A stretch of 64,000 nucleotides of DNA from VAZQ01 sp036557665. Its GTDB lineage: Bacteria > Pseudomonadota > Alphaproteobacteria > Rhizobiales > Xanthobacteraceae. Below the pieces are notes generated by a model. It ran no database searches. It was not told the DNA's origin and worked only from the letters and a program-made list of their open reading frames with translations. Positions 44,674-53,752 of the stretch are shown one piece after another. The DNA is taken from the NCBI GenBank assembly GCA_036557665.1, contig DATBHG010000115.1, positions 41,563 to 105,562 of the forward strand. Reading direction: 5' to 3'. The first letter of the stretch is position 1; every line of letters starts with the position of its first letter. Position numbers and translations under genes: made by a program.

Positions 44674-45510
44674 CTAATCCCATTTCGGCGATCCGGAATA
44701 GGCGTAATCGACGATCCGGCCGCCGCGCTGAGCCAGGGAGACAATCTGTGCCATCTCCTCCTGCGAGAGCCCGAAGTCGAAGATCGCCAGGTTTTCCGCC
44801 AAGCGTGCACTGTTGCTGGTGCGGGGAATGACGGCAATCCCCTGCTGGACCAAAAAGCGGAGACTCACCTGCGCCGCCGTCTTGCCGTGCGCCTTGCCGA
44901 TGCGCGCAAGCAGCGCATTCCCGGCCGCGGCGCCGCGCGCGATCGGGCTGTACGCTACCACGGCCATGCGGTAACGCCGGCATGCCGCCACGACCTTCGA
45001 TTGATCGAGAAACGGATGCATCTCGATCTGATTGCAGACGAGCGGCTCCTCGGCGAGCGCCACCGCATCGTCGAGCAAGCTCACGGTGAAATTCGACACG
45101 CCGATGCTGCGGGCAAGCCCCGTGCGCTTGACCTTGCACAGCGCGCCCAGCGTTTCACCCAGGGGAATCTGCGGGTTGGGCCAATGCAGCAGCAGGAGAT
45201 CGACTTGGGAAAGCCCCAACCGCGACAAGCTCTCCTTTGCCGCGCGCTCGAGCTCCCGCGCGGCGAAATGCGACGGCCACACCTTGGTGGTGAGGAAGAA
45301 GTCGCTGCGGGCAAGGCCGGACGCGCGCAGGCCTTCGCCCACCTCCCGCTCGTTATCGTACATCTCGGCCGTATCGATGTGGCGGTATCCCAGCCGCAAT
45401 GCCTGCTCGACCATGCGCGCACAGGTGCGCCCGCGCAGATCCCAGGTGCCGAGGCCGATAATCGGGATACCGCCGATGGCGGTGCTGGATGTGGAAGGCA
45501 AGGCGCTCAC
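44674..45510 (-). CDS. Aldo/keto reductase
   Basis: 278 residues from the GTG at 45510; the open frame goes on to 45837 but overlaps a cupredoxin gene and lacks family sequence. The catalytic tetrad is Asp and Tyr in DTAEMYDN, Lys in TKVW and His in LLLHWPNP. NADPH-binding motif IPRTSNSARLAENL is present. 2,5-diketo-gluconate reductase-like (AKR5 type). It is divergent from the cupredoxin/FTR1 operon. Confidence 0.9.
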   Translation of the reverse strand: MSALPSTSSTAIGGIPIIGLGTWDLRGRTCARMVEQALRLGYRHIDTAEMYDNEREVGEGLRASGLARSDFFLTTKVWPSHFAARELERAAKESLSRLGLSQVDLLLLHWPNPQIPLGETLGALCKVKRTGLARSIGVSNFTVSLLDDAVALAEEPLVCNQIEMHPFLDQSKVVAACRRYRMAVVAYSPIARGAAAGNALLARIGKAHGKTAAQVSLRFLVQQGIAVIPRTSNSARLAENLAIFDFGLSQEEMAQIVSLAQRGGRIVDYAYSGSPKWD

Positions 45511-45622
45511 TTGTCGGGTAGCAGTTTGACGTCTCGCAATGCGGCGGGGCCGAAGATTAGAATCATTCAATTCATTCAACAATGCTATTGCGTGGCTGCC
45601 CGCAAACTCCTTGATAGGAACG

Positions 45623-45964
45623 ATGATTACGCTTCCTCTCCAGGTTTTTGCCTGCGCATTCTCGCTTGGTGTATTTGTTGCGCCGTCGGCAGGCGCACTT
45701 GCGCAGGACTTCAATTTGGTTATTCGGAACCACAAGTTCGAGCCGGAAGAGATTCGGGTTCCCGCCGGCAAGCGCGTCTCCATATCCGTAGCCAACGAGG
45801 ACGCGACCCCGGAGGAGTTCGACAGTGCCGCGCTCAAGGTGGAGAAGGTGATTGCGGGAAAATCGAAAGGACTGGTTCGGATCGGACCCCTGTCGGCGGG
45901 TCGCTATGAATTCATCGGCGAGTTCCACGCCGACACCGCCAAAGGCGTCGTAATCGCGGAATAA
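45623..45964 (+). CDS. Periplasmic cupredoxin-domain protein
   Basis: 113 residues from the ATG at 45623 with AGGAA upstream. Signal peptide (LQVFACAFSLGVFVAPSAGALAQ), then a single cupredoxin-like domain: FEPEEIRVPAGKRVSISVANED and SAGRYEFIGEFHADTAKGVVI. The usual Cys and Met copper ligands are not apparent; the EEFDSAAL motif and His near the end match the EfeO-type cupredoxin. It lies 2 bases before the FTR1 permease gene and should serve it. Confidence 0.85.
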   Translation: MITLPLQVFACAFSLGVFVAPSAGALAQDFNLVIRNHKFEPEEIRVPAGKRVSISVANEDATPEEFDSAALKVEKVIAGKSKGLVRIGPLSAGRYEFIGEFHADTAKGVVIAE

Positions 45965-45966
45965 CC

Positions 45967-46896
45967 ATGCTTGGCGCCCTCCTCATCGTGTTCCGCGAGG
46001 TGATCGAGGCCGGACTGATCATCGGCATCGTGCTCGCCGTGACGCGCGGCGTGCCGGGGCGCGGGCGCTGGGTCGCCGGCGGGGTGATCTTGGCGGTGCT
46101 GGGGGCCGCGGTGCTCGCGATCTTTGCCCAGAGCCTTGCGGATGCCTTCGAGGGCTCGGGGCAGGAGTTGTTCAATGCGAGCGTGCTCGGGATCGCCGTT
46201 CTCATGTTGATGTGGCACAATGCCTGGATGGCGTCCCATGGCCAGGAGATGGCGAGCTCCATGGCCGCGGTGGGCAAGGAGGTCAGCAGCGGGCAGCGGC
46301 CATTGGCCGCGCTTGCCGTGGTGGTGGGGCTTGCCACGCTGCGGGAAGGCTCCGAGGTCGTCCTCTTTCTCTACGGCATCGTTGCCGCCGGCACATCGGC
46401 ATCCTCGCTGCTGACAGGCGGGCTGTTGGGGCTTGCGGCCGGCGCGGCATTCACTGCGCTTACCTATCTCGGGCTCCTCGCCATCCCGACGCGCCACATC
46501 TTCGCGATTACCACGGCGCTGATTGCGCTGTTGGCGGCCGGCATGGCGGCGCAGGCGGCGCAATTCCTGGATGCGGCCGGGCTGATCAACGTACTGGGCG
46601 AGCGGCTGTGGGACAGCTCCGCATGGCTGTCCCAGGACAGTATCGTCGGACGCCTCCTTCATACGCTCATCGGATACACGGATCGGCCGACCGAGCTGCA
46701 ATTGGCCGTCTATCTCATCACCTTGGCGATCATGGTCGCCCTGACGCGTTTTGCGGGAACGAGGCGACGTCAGAAGGCAGGTGTCCTGACATCCAGGCCG
46801 TCGATCCGTCATGCGGCGGCTGAGCCAGGAGCTCGAATATCCGACCTCAGGAGCCGATCGATGTCATCCGGGACACTCGGCCGGCCGAACAAATAG
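45967..46896 (+). CDS. FTR1 family iron permease
   Basis: 309 residues, about seven membrane helices. Both REXXE iron-binding motifs are present, REVIEAG in the first helix and REGSE in the fourth. Together with the preceding cupredoxin it forms a two-component high-affinity ferrous/ferric iron uptake system of the EfeUO/P19 kind. The last 88 bases overlap the 3' end of the convergent GGDEF-EAL gene, so the final ~30 residues are probably not conserved. Confidence 0.92.
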   Translation: MLGALLIVFREVIEAGLIIGIVLAVTRGVPGRGRWVAGGVILAVLGAAVLAIFAQSLADAFEGSGQELFNASVLGIAVLMLMWHNAWMASHGQEMASSMAAVGKEVSSGQRPLAALAVVVGLATLREGSEVVLFLYGIVAAGTSASSLLTGGLLGLAAGAAFTALTYLGLLAIPTRHIFAITTALIALLAAGMAAQAAQFLDAAGLINVLGERLWDSSAWLSQDSIVGRLLHTLIGYTDRPTELQLAVYLITLAIMVALTRFAGTRRRQKAGVLTSRPSIRHAAAEPGARISDLRSRSMSSGTLGRPNK

Positions 46897-48632
46897 CCCT
46901 GCATCTCGCTGCATCCGGCAAGCCGCAGCAGCACCCGCTGCTCCTGCGTCTCGACGCCCTCGATCACGACGCCCATTCCCAATGCGCGGCCGAGTGCGAC
47001 GATCGCCTGGATGATCACCGGTGCATTGCCCGAGCGGTCGAGCGCGAGCGCGAAGCTGCGATCGATCTTGAGCTTGTCGAAGGGAAGCTTCTGCAGATAG
47101 CTCAGGCTGGAGTAACCGGAGCCGAAATCGTCGAGCGCAAGCAGCACTCCCAGGCAGCGCAACTCCATGAGCCTCGCCCGCGTCTCCTCCGGATTATGGA
47201 TCAGCACGCTCTCCGTCATTTCCAGCATCAGACGCGAGGGGTCGAACCTGGTTTCTTTCAGCACCGCGGCGAGCAGTCTGCCGAAGGCGCGGTCGCGTAC
47301 CTGGACCGGCGACAGGTTCACGGACACGTACAGCCCGGGCCATCGGGTCGCATCGGCGATCGCCTGGCGCAGCACGAGCTCGCCCAGCCCGTCCATGAGC
47401 CCAGCCTCCTCAGCCACCGGCACGAACAGCGAGGGCGGCACGAAGCCGCGCGTGGGATGGTTCCAGCGCAGCAGGGCTTCCACGCCCAGCATCGCGCCGT
47501 CCTGCGCTCCGACGATCGGTTGATAATGCACCTCGAAAGCGCGGGCAGCGAGCGCGCGTGCAATCTCGCGCTTGACGAACCGGCGCTCATCGAGCTCCGC
47601 CTGCATGTCCGGGGAATAACAGACGACGCTTCCGGGACCGCGCTGCTTGGCAAAGCGCAATGCGAGATGGGCGCGGCGACTGAGCTCGTCGCGCAAGACC
47701 CCGTCGCCTGGAGCGACTGCAAGGCCGATGCTCGAGCTGATGGCAACGACCTGGTCCTTCCACAACGGACGCGCGAGCGACAGCCGCACAGATTCGGCTG
47801 CCGCCCGCGCTTTTTCCCGATCAACCCCGGGCAACAGCAGAGCGAACTCGTCGCTGCCCAGCCGGCCGAGCAGTGCGGCAGGCGGCGCGCTGCGCGCAAG
47901 CCGGTCGCCGATTTCAACCAGCACTTCGTCACCGCCGGGCCAACCGAGCGCATCGTTGATCTCGTCGAACCGGTCGAGATCGATGACGGCGAACGCGAGC
48001 TCCTCTTCATTCTTTCGCGCTAACAGCGCCTGGTCGAGCAGCGCGAGGAAATGACGATGGTTCGGCAGGCCGGTGAGCATGTCGAGGTGCTCGAGCATCT
48101 GCGCGTGCTGCTTGCTTCGCGCAAGCTCCACACCGAGCCGGCCGAGCTGGTGGGTGGCGAGCTTGCTCCACCCGAGGAGGCCCAGCGCAATGCCAACGAG
48201 AAACGGCAGGAGGCTCACCAGGAGCGCGGTAGCAGGGCGCTCCGCTTCCCAGCTGAACCAGCCGATGATGCGCCCCTTTCCGTCCAGCATAGGCTGCAGC
48301 TCACGTCCGCTCTCCGGGTCGCTTTCAAACTTGAGTTGTCTGAGCCCCGAGGCGCGCTCGAGGATGTGGATGAGCTTTGGCTCGGTGCGGGCAAGATCGG
48401 GTGACACCGCGGCTAGCGCCTCGACTGCTCCTGCAAGCGCCGCCCGGTGCTCGCTCTCTAGGCGATCGTCCGCCTGGCGCGCGAGCATGTAGGCAAGCGC
48501 GGTGCAGAGCGCGATCGCGGCAAGCAGCACGCGGGCCAGGGGGATGCTCAGGCGCAGCATTGCCGTGCCGCGCCCGGCGCGGTCCGTAGAGTCGCGCTCG
48601 GTTTGAACAGCCGCCGTCTCAGCCTTGCGCAT
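46809..48632 (-). CDS. GGDEF-EAL bifunctional cyclic-di-GMP protein
   Basis: 607 residues. One membrane helix near residues 22-45, a periplasmic segment of ~95 residues, a second helix (LLVSLLPFLVGIALGLLGW), a GGDEF domain and an EAL domain. The GGDEF motif reads GSDEF, so cyclase activity is doubtful. The EAL side looks complete: EALLRW, NLSP, EMTES, DDFGSGYSS, KIDRSF and EGVET. It is probably a phosphodiesterase that responds to an envelope signal. Confidence 0.92.
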   Translation of the reverse strand: MRKAETAAVQTERDSTDRAGRGTAMLRLSIPLARVLLAAIALCTALAYMLARQADDRLESEHRAALAGAVEALAAVSPDLARTEPKLIHILERASGLRQLKFESDPESGRELQPMLDGKGRIIGWFSWEAERPATALLVSLLPFLVGIALGLLGWSKLATHQLGRLGVELARSKQHAQMLEHLDMLTGLPNHRHFLALLDQALLARKNEEELAFAVIDLDRFDEINDALGWPGGDEVLVEIGDRLARSAPPAALLGRLGSDEFALLLPGVDREKARAAAESVRLSLARPLWKDQVVAISSSIGLAVAPGDGVLRDELSRRAHLALRFAKQRGPGSVVCYSPDMQAELDERRFVKREIARALAARAFEVHYQPIVGAQDGAMLGVEALLRWNHPTRGFVPPSLFVPVAEEAGLMDGLGELVLRQAIADATRWPGLYVSVNLSPVQVRDRAFGRLLAAVLKETRFDPSRLMLEMTESVLIHNPEETRARLMELRCLGVLLALDDFGSGYSSLSYLQKLPFDKLKIDRSFALALDRSGNAPVIIQAIVALGRALGMGVVIEGVETQEQRVLLRLAGCSEMQGYLFGRPSVPDDIDRLLRSDIRAPGSAAA

Positions 48633-48802
48633 GCGCCGCGATCATAGCTCGTGCAAGGTTAACGACTGCCGTGCGGCGGTCGATGGGCTCGACATTTGTG
48701 TCCTGCTCGCAGTGGCTTAGAGCCCGCATAAGCAGCCGGCGGTGGTTCGTTACCGTGTCGCCTGCGTCACACTGCCGGGGGAAATGGCCTTGCGTCAGTG
48801 GA

Positions 48803-48817
48803 TTAACGCGTCATTAA
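48803..48817. promoter_or_regulatory. Full CtrA-type site TTAA-N7-TTAA
   Basis: TTAACGCGTCATTAA matches the complete consensus TTAA-N7-TTAA used by the alphaproteobacterial cell-cycle regulator CtrA. It is about 100 bases upstream of the polysaccharide deacetylase start and 170 bases from the divergent GGDEF-EAL start. Confidence 0.55.
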
Positions 48818-48917
48818 ATTGCCTCCACCTACTGTTTGGGTAAATTGGGCATCTCGCCAATTGTGCCCGGGCGTAATTCCGGGTGTTTGTCAGACAGTCG
48901 GGGCTGGATCGGGGAGT

Positions 48918-50282
48918 ATGCGCAACATCACCGCCGCATACGTGTTGCTTGCGTCCCTGATCGGGATCGCAACGGCGGCGGCTGCCGAGTGCCCCGAGGG
49001 AGCGCTCGGGGTGGCGCGCACGATCGTGGTGGACCCGAGCGAGCACCCGCGGGTCGGCAGCATGCAATATGGCGAATCGCTGCCGTTGCAGGACCACGAG
49101 GTGGTGCTGACTTTCGACGACGGGCCGTTGCCGCCCTACACCGCGCGTATCCTGGACACGCTCGCCTCCGAATGCGTGAAGGCGACATTCTTCATGGTGG
49201 GCCGCATGGCGCGCGGCTACCCCGCGATGGTCCGTCGCGTCTACAACGAGGGGCACACGATCGCGAACCACAGCCAGAACCATCCCTTCACGTTCGCAAG
49301 AATGACGGTCGATCAGGCTGCGCAGGAGATCGAGCAAGCCCATGCGTCGCTGCTCAGCGCCCTGGGCGATGAGAAGGCGATCTCGCCTTTCTTCCGCATC
49401 CCCGGGCTGTTGCGAGGGCCGGCCGTCGAGCAGTATCTCGCCGCTCACAACTACATGACCTGGAGTGTCGATTTTCTGGCTGACGACTGGACCCACATCA
49501 ACAATCGCGAAGTGACGCGCCGGGCGCTCAGCCGCATAGAGGCGCGCGGCAAGGGCATCCTGCTGCTGCATGACATCCAGCCGGCGACGGCGCTGGCCCT
49601 GCCCGACATTCTGCACGAGCTCAAGGCGCGCGGCTTCAAGATCGTGCATGTGGTGCCGGCGGAAGCCGATCGGCCCAAGAGCGTGACCGAGCCGGAGCAA
49701 TGGGTGGCCCGGCACCCGTCCGGGCAGCCGGTATGGCCGCGCACGCTGGTCGTGGGAGCGGAGGCTCCCGAGCCTGTGCTCGCGGCTCCGAGCCCGGAGA
49801 GCTTCGGGATCGAGCATTTCGGTGCGCCGACGATCCAGATCGCGCTGGAGCAGACTTTCGAGCGGCAGGTCGTCGCCCACGACCGTCACTCCCGGCTGCC
49901 GGTCCAGGCATGGCCGCGCGCGGTCACCTCTGTGGTCCCGTCGGACGCGACACTGCTGCCCGCCCCCGCGGAACAGAATTTCCGCTACTCGCCGCCTTTC
50001 CGGGTGGGAAAGCCGGAGAGGATCAAACAAAAGCCGGAGAAGGTCAAACAGGTGAGCAAGCCTCACACCAAGCCGGCGAGGAAGAGCTCGTCAACTGCGA
50101 GTACGGCGGCCGAGGACAGCAAGGAGCCTGGCGAGACCAAAGAAGCCAAGGAGGGGGAGGGCGGCGAAGCGAGCGCGCCGAGCACGACATCGTCCGTCGA
50201 TTCTCCGCCGCGGCCGCCCCGCGCCATTGGCCACCAGCTGAACGTCGCGCGGCCGATGTTCGTCTGGCCGCGATTGCGGTGA
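48918..50282 (+). CDS. Secreted polysaccharide deacetylase (NodB homology domain)
   Basis: 454 residues from the ATG at 48918; the frame runs 33 codons further upstream without a signal peptide. Signal peptide (AAYVLLASLIGIATAAAA), then motif 1 TFDDGPLPP with its metal Asp, motif 2 NHSQNH with the two zinc His, RIPG and LLLHD motifs. Expected to remove N-acetyl groups from peptidoglycan or an exopolysaccharide. The last ~200 residues are low-complexity, with KPEKVKQ-type basic and then acidic (TKEAKEGEGGE) repeats, unusual for the family and perhaps a wall-binding tail. Confidence 0.9.
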   Translation: MRNITAAYVLLASLIGIATAAAAECPEGALGVARTIVVDPSEHPRVGSMQYGESLPLQDHEVVLTFDDGPLPPYTARILDTLASECVKATFFMVGRMARGYPAMVRRVYNEGHTIANHSQNHPFTFARMTVDQAAQEIEQAHASLLSALGDEKAISPFFRIPGLLRGPAVEQYLAAHNYMTWSVDFLADDWTHINNREVTRRALSRIEARGKGILLLHDIQPATALALPDILHELKARGFKIVHVVPAEADRPKSVTEPEQWVARHPSGQPVWPRTLVVGAEAPEPVLAAPSPESFGIEHFGAPTIQIALEQTFERQVVAHDRHSRLPVQAWPRAVTSVVPSDATLLPAPAEQNFRYSPPFRVGKPERIKQKPEKVKQVSKPHTKPARKSSSTASTAAEDSKEPGETKEAKEGEGGEASAPSTTSSVDSPPRPPRAIGHQLNVARPMFVWPRLR

Positions 50283-50395
50283 GCTGGCGTCACCACCACG
50301 TCTGAATGAGTGTGTCCCGATACGTCCATGTGTTTTTCACGCTCGGGTTGGTGGGAGGCGGGCGCTGCGGCGCAACCGCAATGACCGCTCAGAGG

Positions 50396-50459
50396 TCACA
50401 AGCCCCGATTGGGTCCTGAAGCCCGAGCCTATGTCCGCACATCCCCGAAAGCCACTGTA
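50396..50459. repeat. Dispersed repeat, copy 1
   Basis: Shares a ~65-base segment with 53683-53750, including the exact 20-mer GCCCGAGCCTATGTCCGCAC. A more degraded third copy is at 52396-52438. Lies downstream of the vapC-like gene. Confidence 0.7.
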
Positions 50460-50550
50460 ATTACAATCGCATCGCGCCTCGCCTTTCGACCCGGCGACGC
50501 GCCTAAACGGTCCAGGCCTTTCCGACCGATGCCCGGCGATCCGATGCCTA

Positions 50551-50955
50551 TCAGGCACCGCTCTTGTTGGCCCGAGGCAAAGCCAAGGCATGCTCGCGGA
50601 GCACTCGATCGCGTGTGACCAGACGGAGTTGTTCAACCGCACATTGGGCGAGCAGAAGGCGATCAAAAGGATCCCGCGTCGCCGGCTCAGGATCGACCGT
50701 TTTGATGGCGTGGTGATGATTGATGGCGAGGAGGTTCAATCCAATCTCCTGCAAATAGTCGGCGAGATCGTCGAGGGGAAGGCCAGGATCGACCTTTCCG
50801 AGCCGGGTCTTTATGGCGATTTCCCAAAAGCTCGCTGCACTCGCGAACAGGATGTTATCGTGCGCGCTCACGGCGGCAGCCAGCTGCGCCTCCATTCGTG
50901 AGAGCTCGCGACGTGCCAAAGCGATCAGTACATTGGTATCGAGCAGCAACCGCAT
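50551..50955 (-). CDS. vapC: PIN-domain toxin (VapC-like)
   Basis: 134 residues. LLLDTNVLIAL carries the first catalytic Asp, SFWEIAIKTRLGK the Glu, DPFDRLLLAQ the next Asp and TRDRVL the last, a complete PIN site. It should cleave RNA. It lies 3 bases after its Phd-type antitoxin. Confidence 0.9.
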   Translation of the reverse strand: MRLLLDTNVLIALARRELSRMEAQLAAAVSAHDNILFASAASFWEIAIKTRLGKVDPGLPLDDLADYLQEIGLNLLAINHHHAIKTVDPEPATRDPFDRLLLAQCAVEQLRLVTRDRVLREHALALPRANKSGA

Positions 50956-50958
50956 CGA

Positions 50959-51225
50959 TCAGGGTAGCGGCTTGAGCAAAGAATCCTCCGGAAGCGGCTC
51001 GTCGAAATCGGCCGCCACATAGGGAAAAACTTCTTTTACACCGCGTCTTTTAAGAAACTCCTCGCCGGCTTGCAGCCGCAGCGCGGTCGCGCGGTGAGGA
51101 ACGAGGTCGAACACCGGCTTGCCGTTACGGGTGACTACCACGGTCTCGCCTTTCTCGATCAGTCGAGCTAGTGCCGTCAGGCGGTTCTTCGCTTCCTTGA
51201 TGGATACCGTACGCATGGCCTGCAT
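50959..51225 (-). CDS. Phd/YefM family antitoxin
   Basis: About 88 residues from the ATG at 51225; 51216 is a second possible start. VSIKEAKNRLTALARLIEKGETVVVTRNGKPV is the Phd DNA-binding domain, followed by a C-terminal toxin-binding tail. Pairs with the PIN toxin in one operon and represses it. Confidence 0.88.
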   Translation of the reverse strand: MQAMRTVSIKEAKNRLTALARLIEKGETVVVTRNGKPVFDLVPHRATALRLQAGEEFLKRRGVKEVFPYVAADFDEPLPEDSLLKPLP

Positions 51226-51439
51226 GATAGCTACCCGTAGCCACTTCTGCAATGGAGGAGGTCAGAGGAGAGAACTATCGTTTGCTAGCTCGCCTCCATG
51301 TTTCACCGCCCGAGCAAGAGCCGGGGCATCAACTGGAAATTTGCTGTTGGTGCGAAGCTGCCCCGTGCTGCTCTGCGCAAGGCGCCGGCTTTTCCATGTG
51401 AGACATCGGGCTATATAAGTGATTGCGGCGAGGTGCGCG

Positions 51440-52003
51440 ATGAATCTTCAACCGCAATTGCAGATGGACAATGCGACGTTCCTCGATTGGGTTCAGGGGC
51501 GCGAGGAGCGGTATGAGCTTGCCGGAGGGCGGGTCATCATGATGACCGGTGCCACGATGGGCCATGGCATGATCGTCGGCAACCTGTTCGCACTGTTGCG
51601 CACGCGCCTGGACCGGGAGCAATGGGTCGTGCTTACCGACTTTGGGATCGACGTTCGGCCCGGCACGGTCCGGTATGCCGACGTCGTAATCGATCGGTAC
51701 GGGGCAAAGCGCAGCGTGTTGACTGCAAAAGCTCCGCTGCTCGTTGCGGAAGTCCTCTCGCCCTCGACCATGAAAATCGATCTGGGAGACAAGGCAGCTG
51801 ATTATCTGCAGCTTCCCACTCTGGCGAGCTATCTCGTGTTTGCGCAGGACGAGGTCAAGGCCTGGGTCTACAACCGCAGCGCGGAAAGGCAGTTTCCGCC
51901 GGGGCCGCAGGTATTTGCCGGTGCCGATGCTTCGATCGGCATTCCGATCCTTGAAATCGATCTCCGGCTGATCGACGTTTATGCCGGACTCGAGCTCGAC
52001 TGA
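51440..52003 (+). CDS. Uma2 family endonuclease (DUF820)
   Basis: About 187 residues from the ATG at 51440 with GAGGTG upstream. YELAGGRVIMM, FGIDVRPGTVRYADVVID and APLLVAEVLSPSTMKIDLGDKAADY supply the restriction-endonuclease-like core with conserved Asp, Glu and Lys. Uma2 genes are widespread in environmental genomes; the role is unclear. Confidence 0.88.
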   Translation: MNLQPQLQMDNATFLDWVQGREERYELAGGRVIMMTGATMGHGMIVGNLFALLRTRLDREQWVVLTDFGIDVRPGTVRYADVVIDRYGAKRSVLTAKAPLLVAEVLSPSTMKIDLGDKAADYLQLPTLASYLVFAQDEVKAWVYNRSAERQFPPGPQVFAGADASIGIPILEIDLRLIDVYAGLELD

Positions 52004-52395
52004 CTGACCGCGCTGACCGGAGCATGACCGCCGGATCGCAAGAGGCGCCCATGAAGGTGCACTTGCCCCTGCGGAGGCATGCCATGATGCCGTCTCGCGC
52101 TCTGGAGCCCGCAACATCGGGACCGCCGGCAAGCTCGCCGATGGTCTGATGGAGTGTGTCCCGATAAGGTCGGGAGCCTTTGGCGGAGGGTCGAGGCAAT
52201 GGTAGGCGGTTCAGCACCTGCCAGCTCCCAGGTCGTCCGAATACCCGGCATTCAGGCGAGACCACTGGAGAATGGGCCGTCCATTGGTACGGAACTGAGC
52301 GCCGTGTTGATGAGGATGTCGTTCGTCCTTAGCATCGAGTTGCTGCCGCCAGCCCGGCGGCGAGTCCTCCCACGACTCCCGCCGGCAGCCCGACT
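52004..52395. other. Non-coding stretch after Uma2
   Basis: No supported gene. It contains a 15-base sequence GAGTGTGTCCCGATA (52152-52166) that also occurs at 50308-50322, and ends at the third, degraded copy of the dispersed repeat. It looks like decayed accessory DNA. Confidence 0.5.
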
Positions 52396-52438
52396 GGCCC
52401 GGGAGCCCGAGGATGTCGGCACCACCCCTGAAAGCTGA
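52396..52438. repeat. Dispersed repeat, degraded copy
   Basis: AGCCCGAGGATGTCGGCACC and the following bases align with the core of the copies at 50396 and 53683 with several differences. Confidence 0.5.
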
Positions 52439-52574
52439 TGACGCGCTCGCATTGCTTACCAGGTCGAGGTTTGAGATGGCCTCGCGCCCTCAGCCGGCTC
52501 GCCGAGCCCGGGGACGCAGAAGGTCGGGATGACTGTGGCGCGCAAAATGCGGCCCGCCGCATCCAAGCCGCATC

Positions 52575-53564
52575 CTATTCGATGGCTTCGCTCACACGCA
52601 TCAGGAGCGATAGCGGCATCTCGATCCCAAGCGATTTTGCGGTTTGCAGATTCACCACCAGCTCAAATTTGGTAGATTCATCGACCGGCAAGTCCGCTGG
52701 CTTTGCACCTTTAAGAATTTTGCTCACATAAACGCCCGCGCCGCGATAGGCCTCAGTTTGGCTTGGGCCATAGCTGAGGAGCCCGCCCGCAACAACCTCC
52801 TCCCTATCGGAATAGATAGTTGGGATCCTATGTCGCGCCGCCAACTGGACAATCTGGTTACGCCGACTCAAGAGAAAGGCTCCTCCGGGGACGACCAGCG
52901 CGCCCACCTTCTCTTGGCCGAGGGTCGCGAAAGCAGTTTCGAAGTCGCGTTCGTCGTCTACACGCGCAGGGCGGAGCTCCACCCCCATGACCCGCGCCGC
53001 TCCTTGCAGGTCTTTCAACATGAGGTCCGTGCCAGGAGTAGCAGTATGTAACAACACGGCGAAGGATTTTTCCTGGGGGACGACCTCGTGCATAAGCTCG
53101 AGCTGCTTTGCCACGACAGTCTCCTGCAAAAATGTCAGCCCGGTAACATTTCCGCCGGGCCGGCTGAGGCTGGGAACAAGGCCGAGCCTGATCGGATCCC
53201 CGCCAATGACAAATACGAAGGGGATTGTCTTGTTCGCGGCCATCACGGCCGCCGCCGAGCCTTGATTCGCAACGATCACGTCTACATTGCGGGTGACCAG
53301 ATCAGCCACGAGCGCCGGCTGTCGGTCAGCTTGATTGTCCGCCCAGCGATATTCGATTTCGAGGTTCTGGCCGTCGAAATAGCCGCCCAGCTTTAGACCC
53401 TGCTGAAACGCGAGGACTAACCTGACCGAATCATCGCGTGAAGTGCTCCGCAAGAATCCGACCACCGGCCTCGTGCGCTGCTGCGCGTGCGCCGCGAGCG
53501 GCCACGCCATTGCGCCGCCGACCATCGCGATGAACTCGCGTCGTTTCAGCCGATGAAATCGCAT
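52575..53564 (-). CDS. ABC transporter substrate-binding protein (TrpX/DUF534 type)
   Basis: 329 residues. Twin-arginine-like signal KRREFIAMVGGAMAWPLAAHAQ, then VVGFLRSTSRD, IEYRWADNQADRQPALVADLV, FVIGGDPIRLGLV and SYGPSQTEAYRGAGVYVSKILKGAKPADLPV, the pattern of the many stand-alone ABC-type binding proteins in Rhizobiales. Periplasmic; ligand unknown. No permease or ATPase accompanies it. Confidence 0.92.
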   Translation of the reverse strand: MRFHRLKRREFIAMVGGAMAWPLAAHAQQRTRPVVGFLRSTSRDDSVRLVLAFQQGLKLGGYFDGQNLEIEYRWADNQADRQPALVADLVTRNVDVIVANQGSAAAVMAANKTIPFVFVIGGDPIRLGLVPSLSRPGGNVTGLTFLQETVVAKQLELMHEVVPQEKSFAVLLHTATPGTDLMLKDLQGAARVMGVELRPARVDDERDFETAFATLGQEKVGALVVPGGAFLLSRRNQIVQLAARHRIPTIYSDREEVVAGGLLSYGPSQTEAYRGAGVYVSKILKGAKPADLPVDESTKFELVVNLQTAKSLGIEMPLSLLMRVSEAIE

Positions 53565-53682
53565 ACCGTCGCCGCCAGATTGTGCAGGATTGCAGCATAT
53601 AGATTTATCAAAGGTCAGTCAGCGGGTACCAGCCACTCTGCAACCGAGCAGCCGGTTGCACTGCACACCCGAGGTCTGCACC

Positions 53683-53750
53683 GGGTCACAAGCTGCGGCC
53701 CCGATTAGCCAGGAGCCCGAGCCTATGTCCGCACCACCCCGAAAGCTACT
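53683..53750. repeat. Dispersed repeat, copy 3
   Basis: GGTCACAAGC...GCCCGAGCCTATGTCCGCAC...CCCGAAAGC matches copy 1 at 50396-50459 with a few changes and short insertions. It sits just past the remnant of a ParE-like toxin gene. Confidence 0.7.
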
Positions 53751-53752
53751 GC

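Noticed and set aside
49700..50305. 201-codon plus-strand frame over the deacetylase tail
   Set aside because: Out of frame with the deacetylase, no ribosome binding site or motif; the low-complexity tail keeps several frames open.
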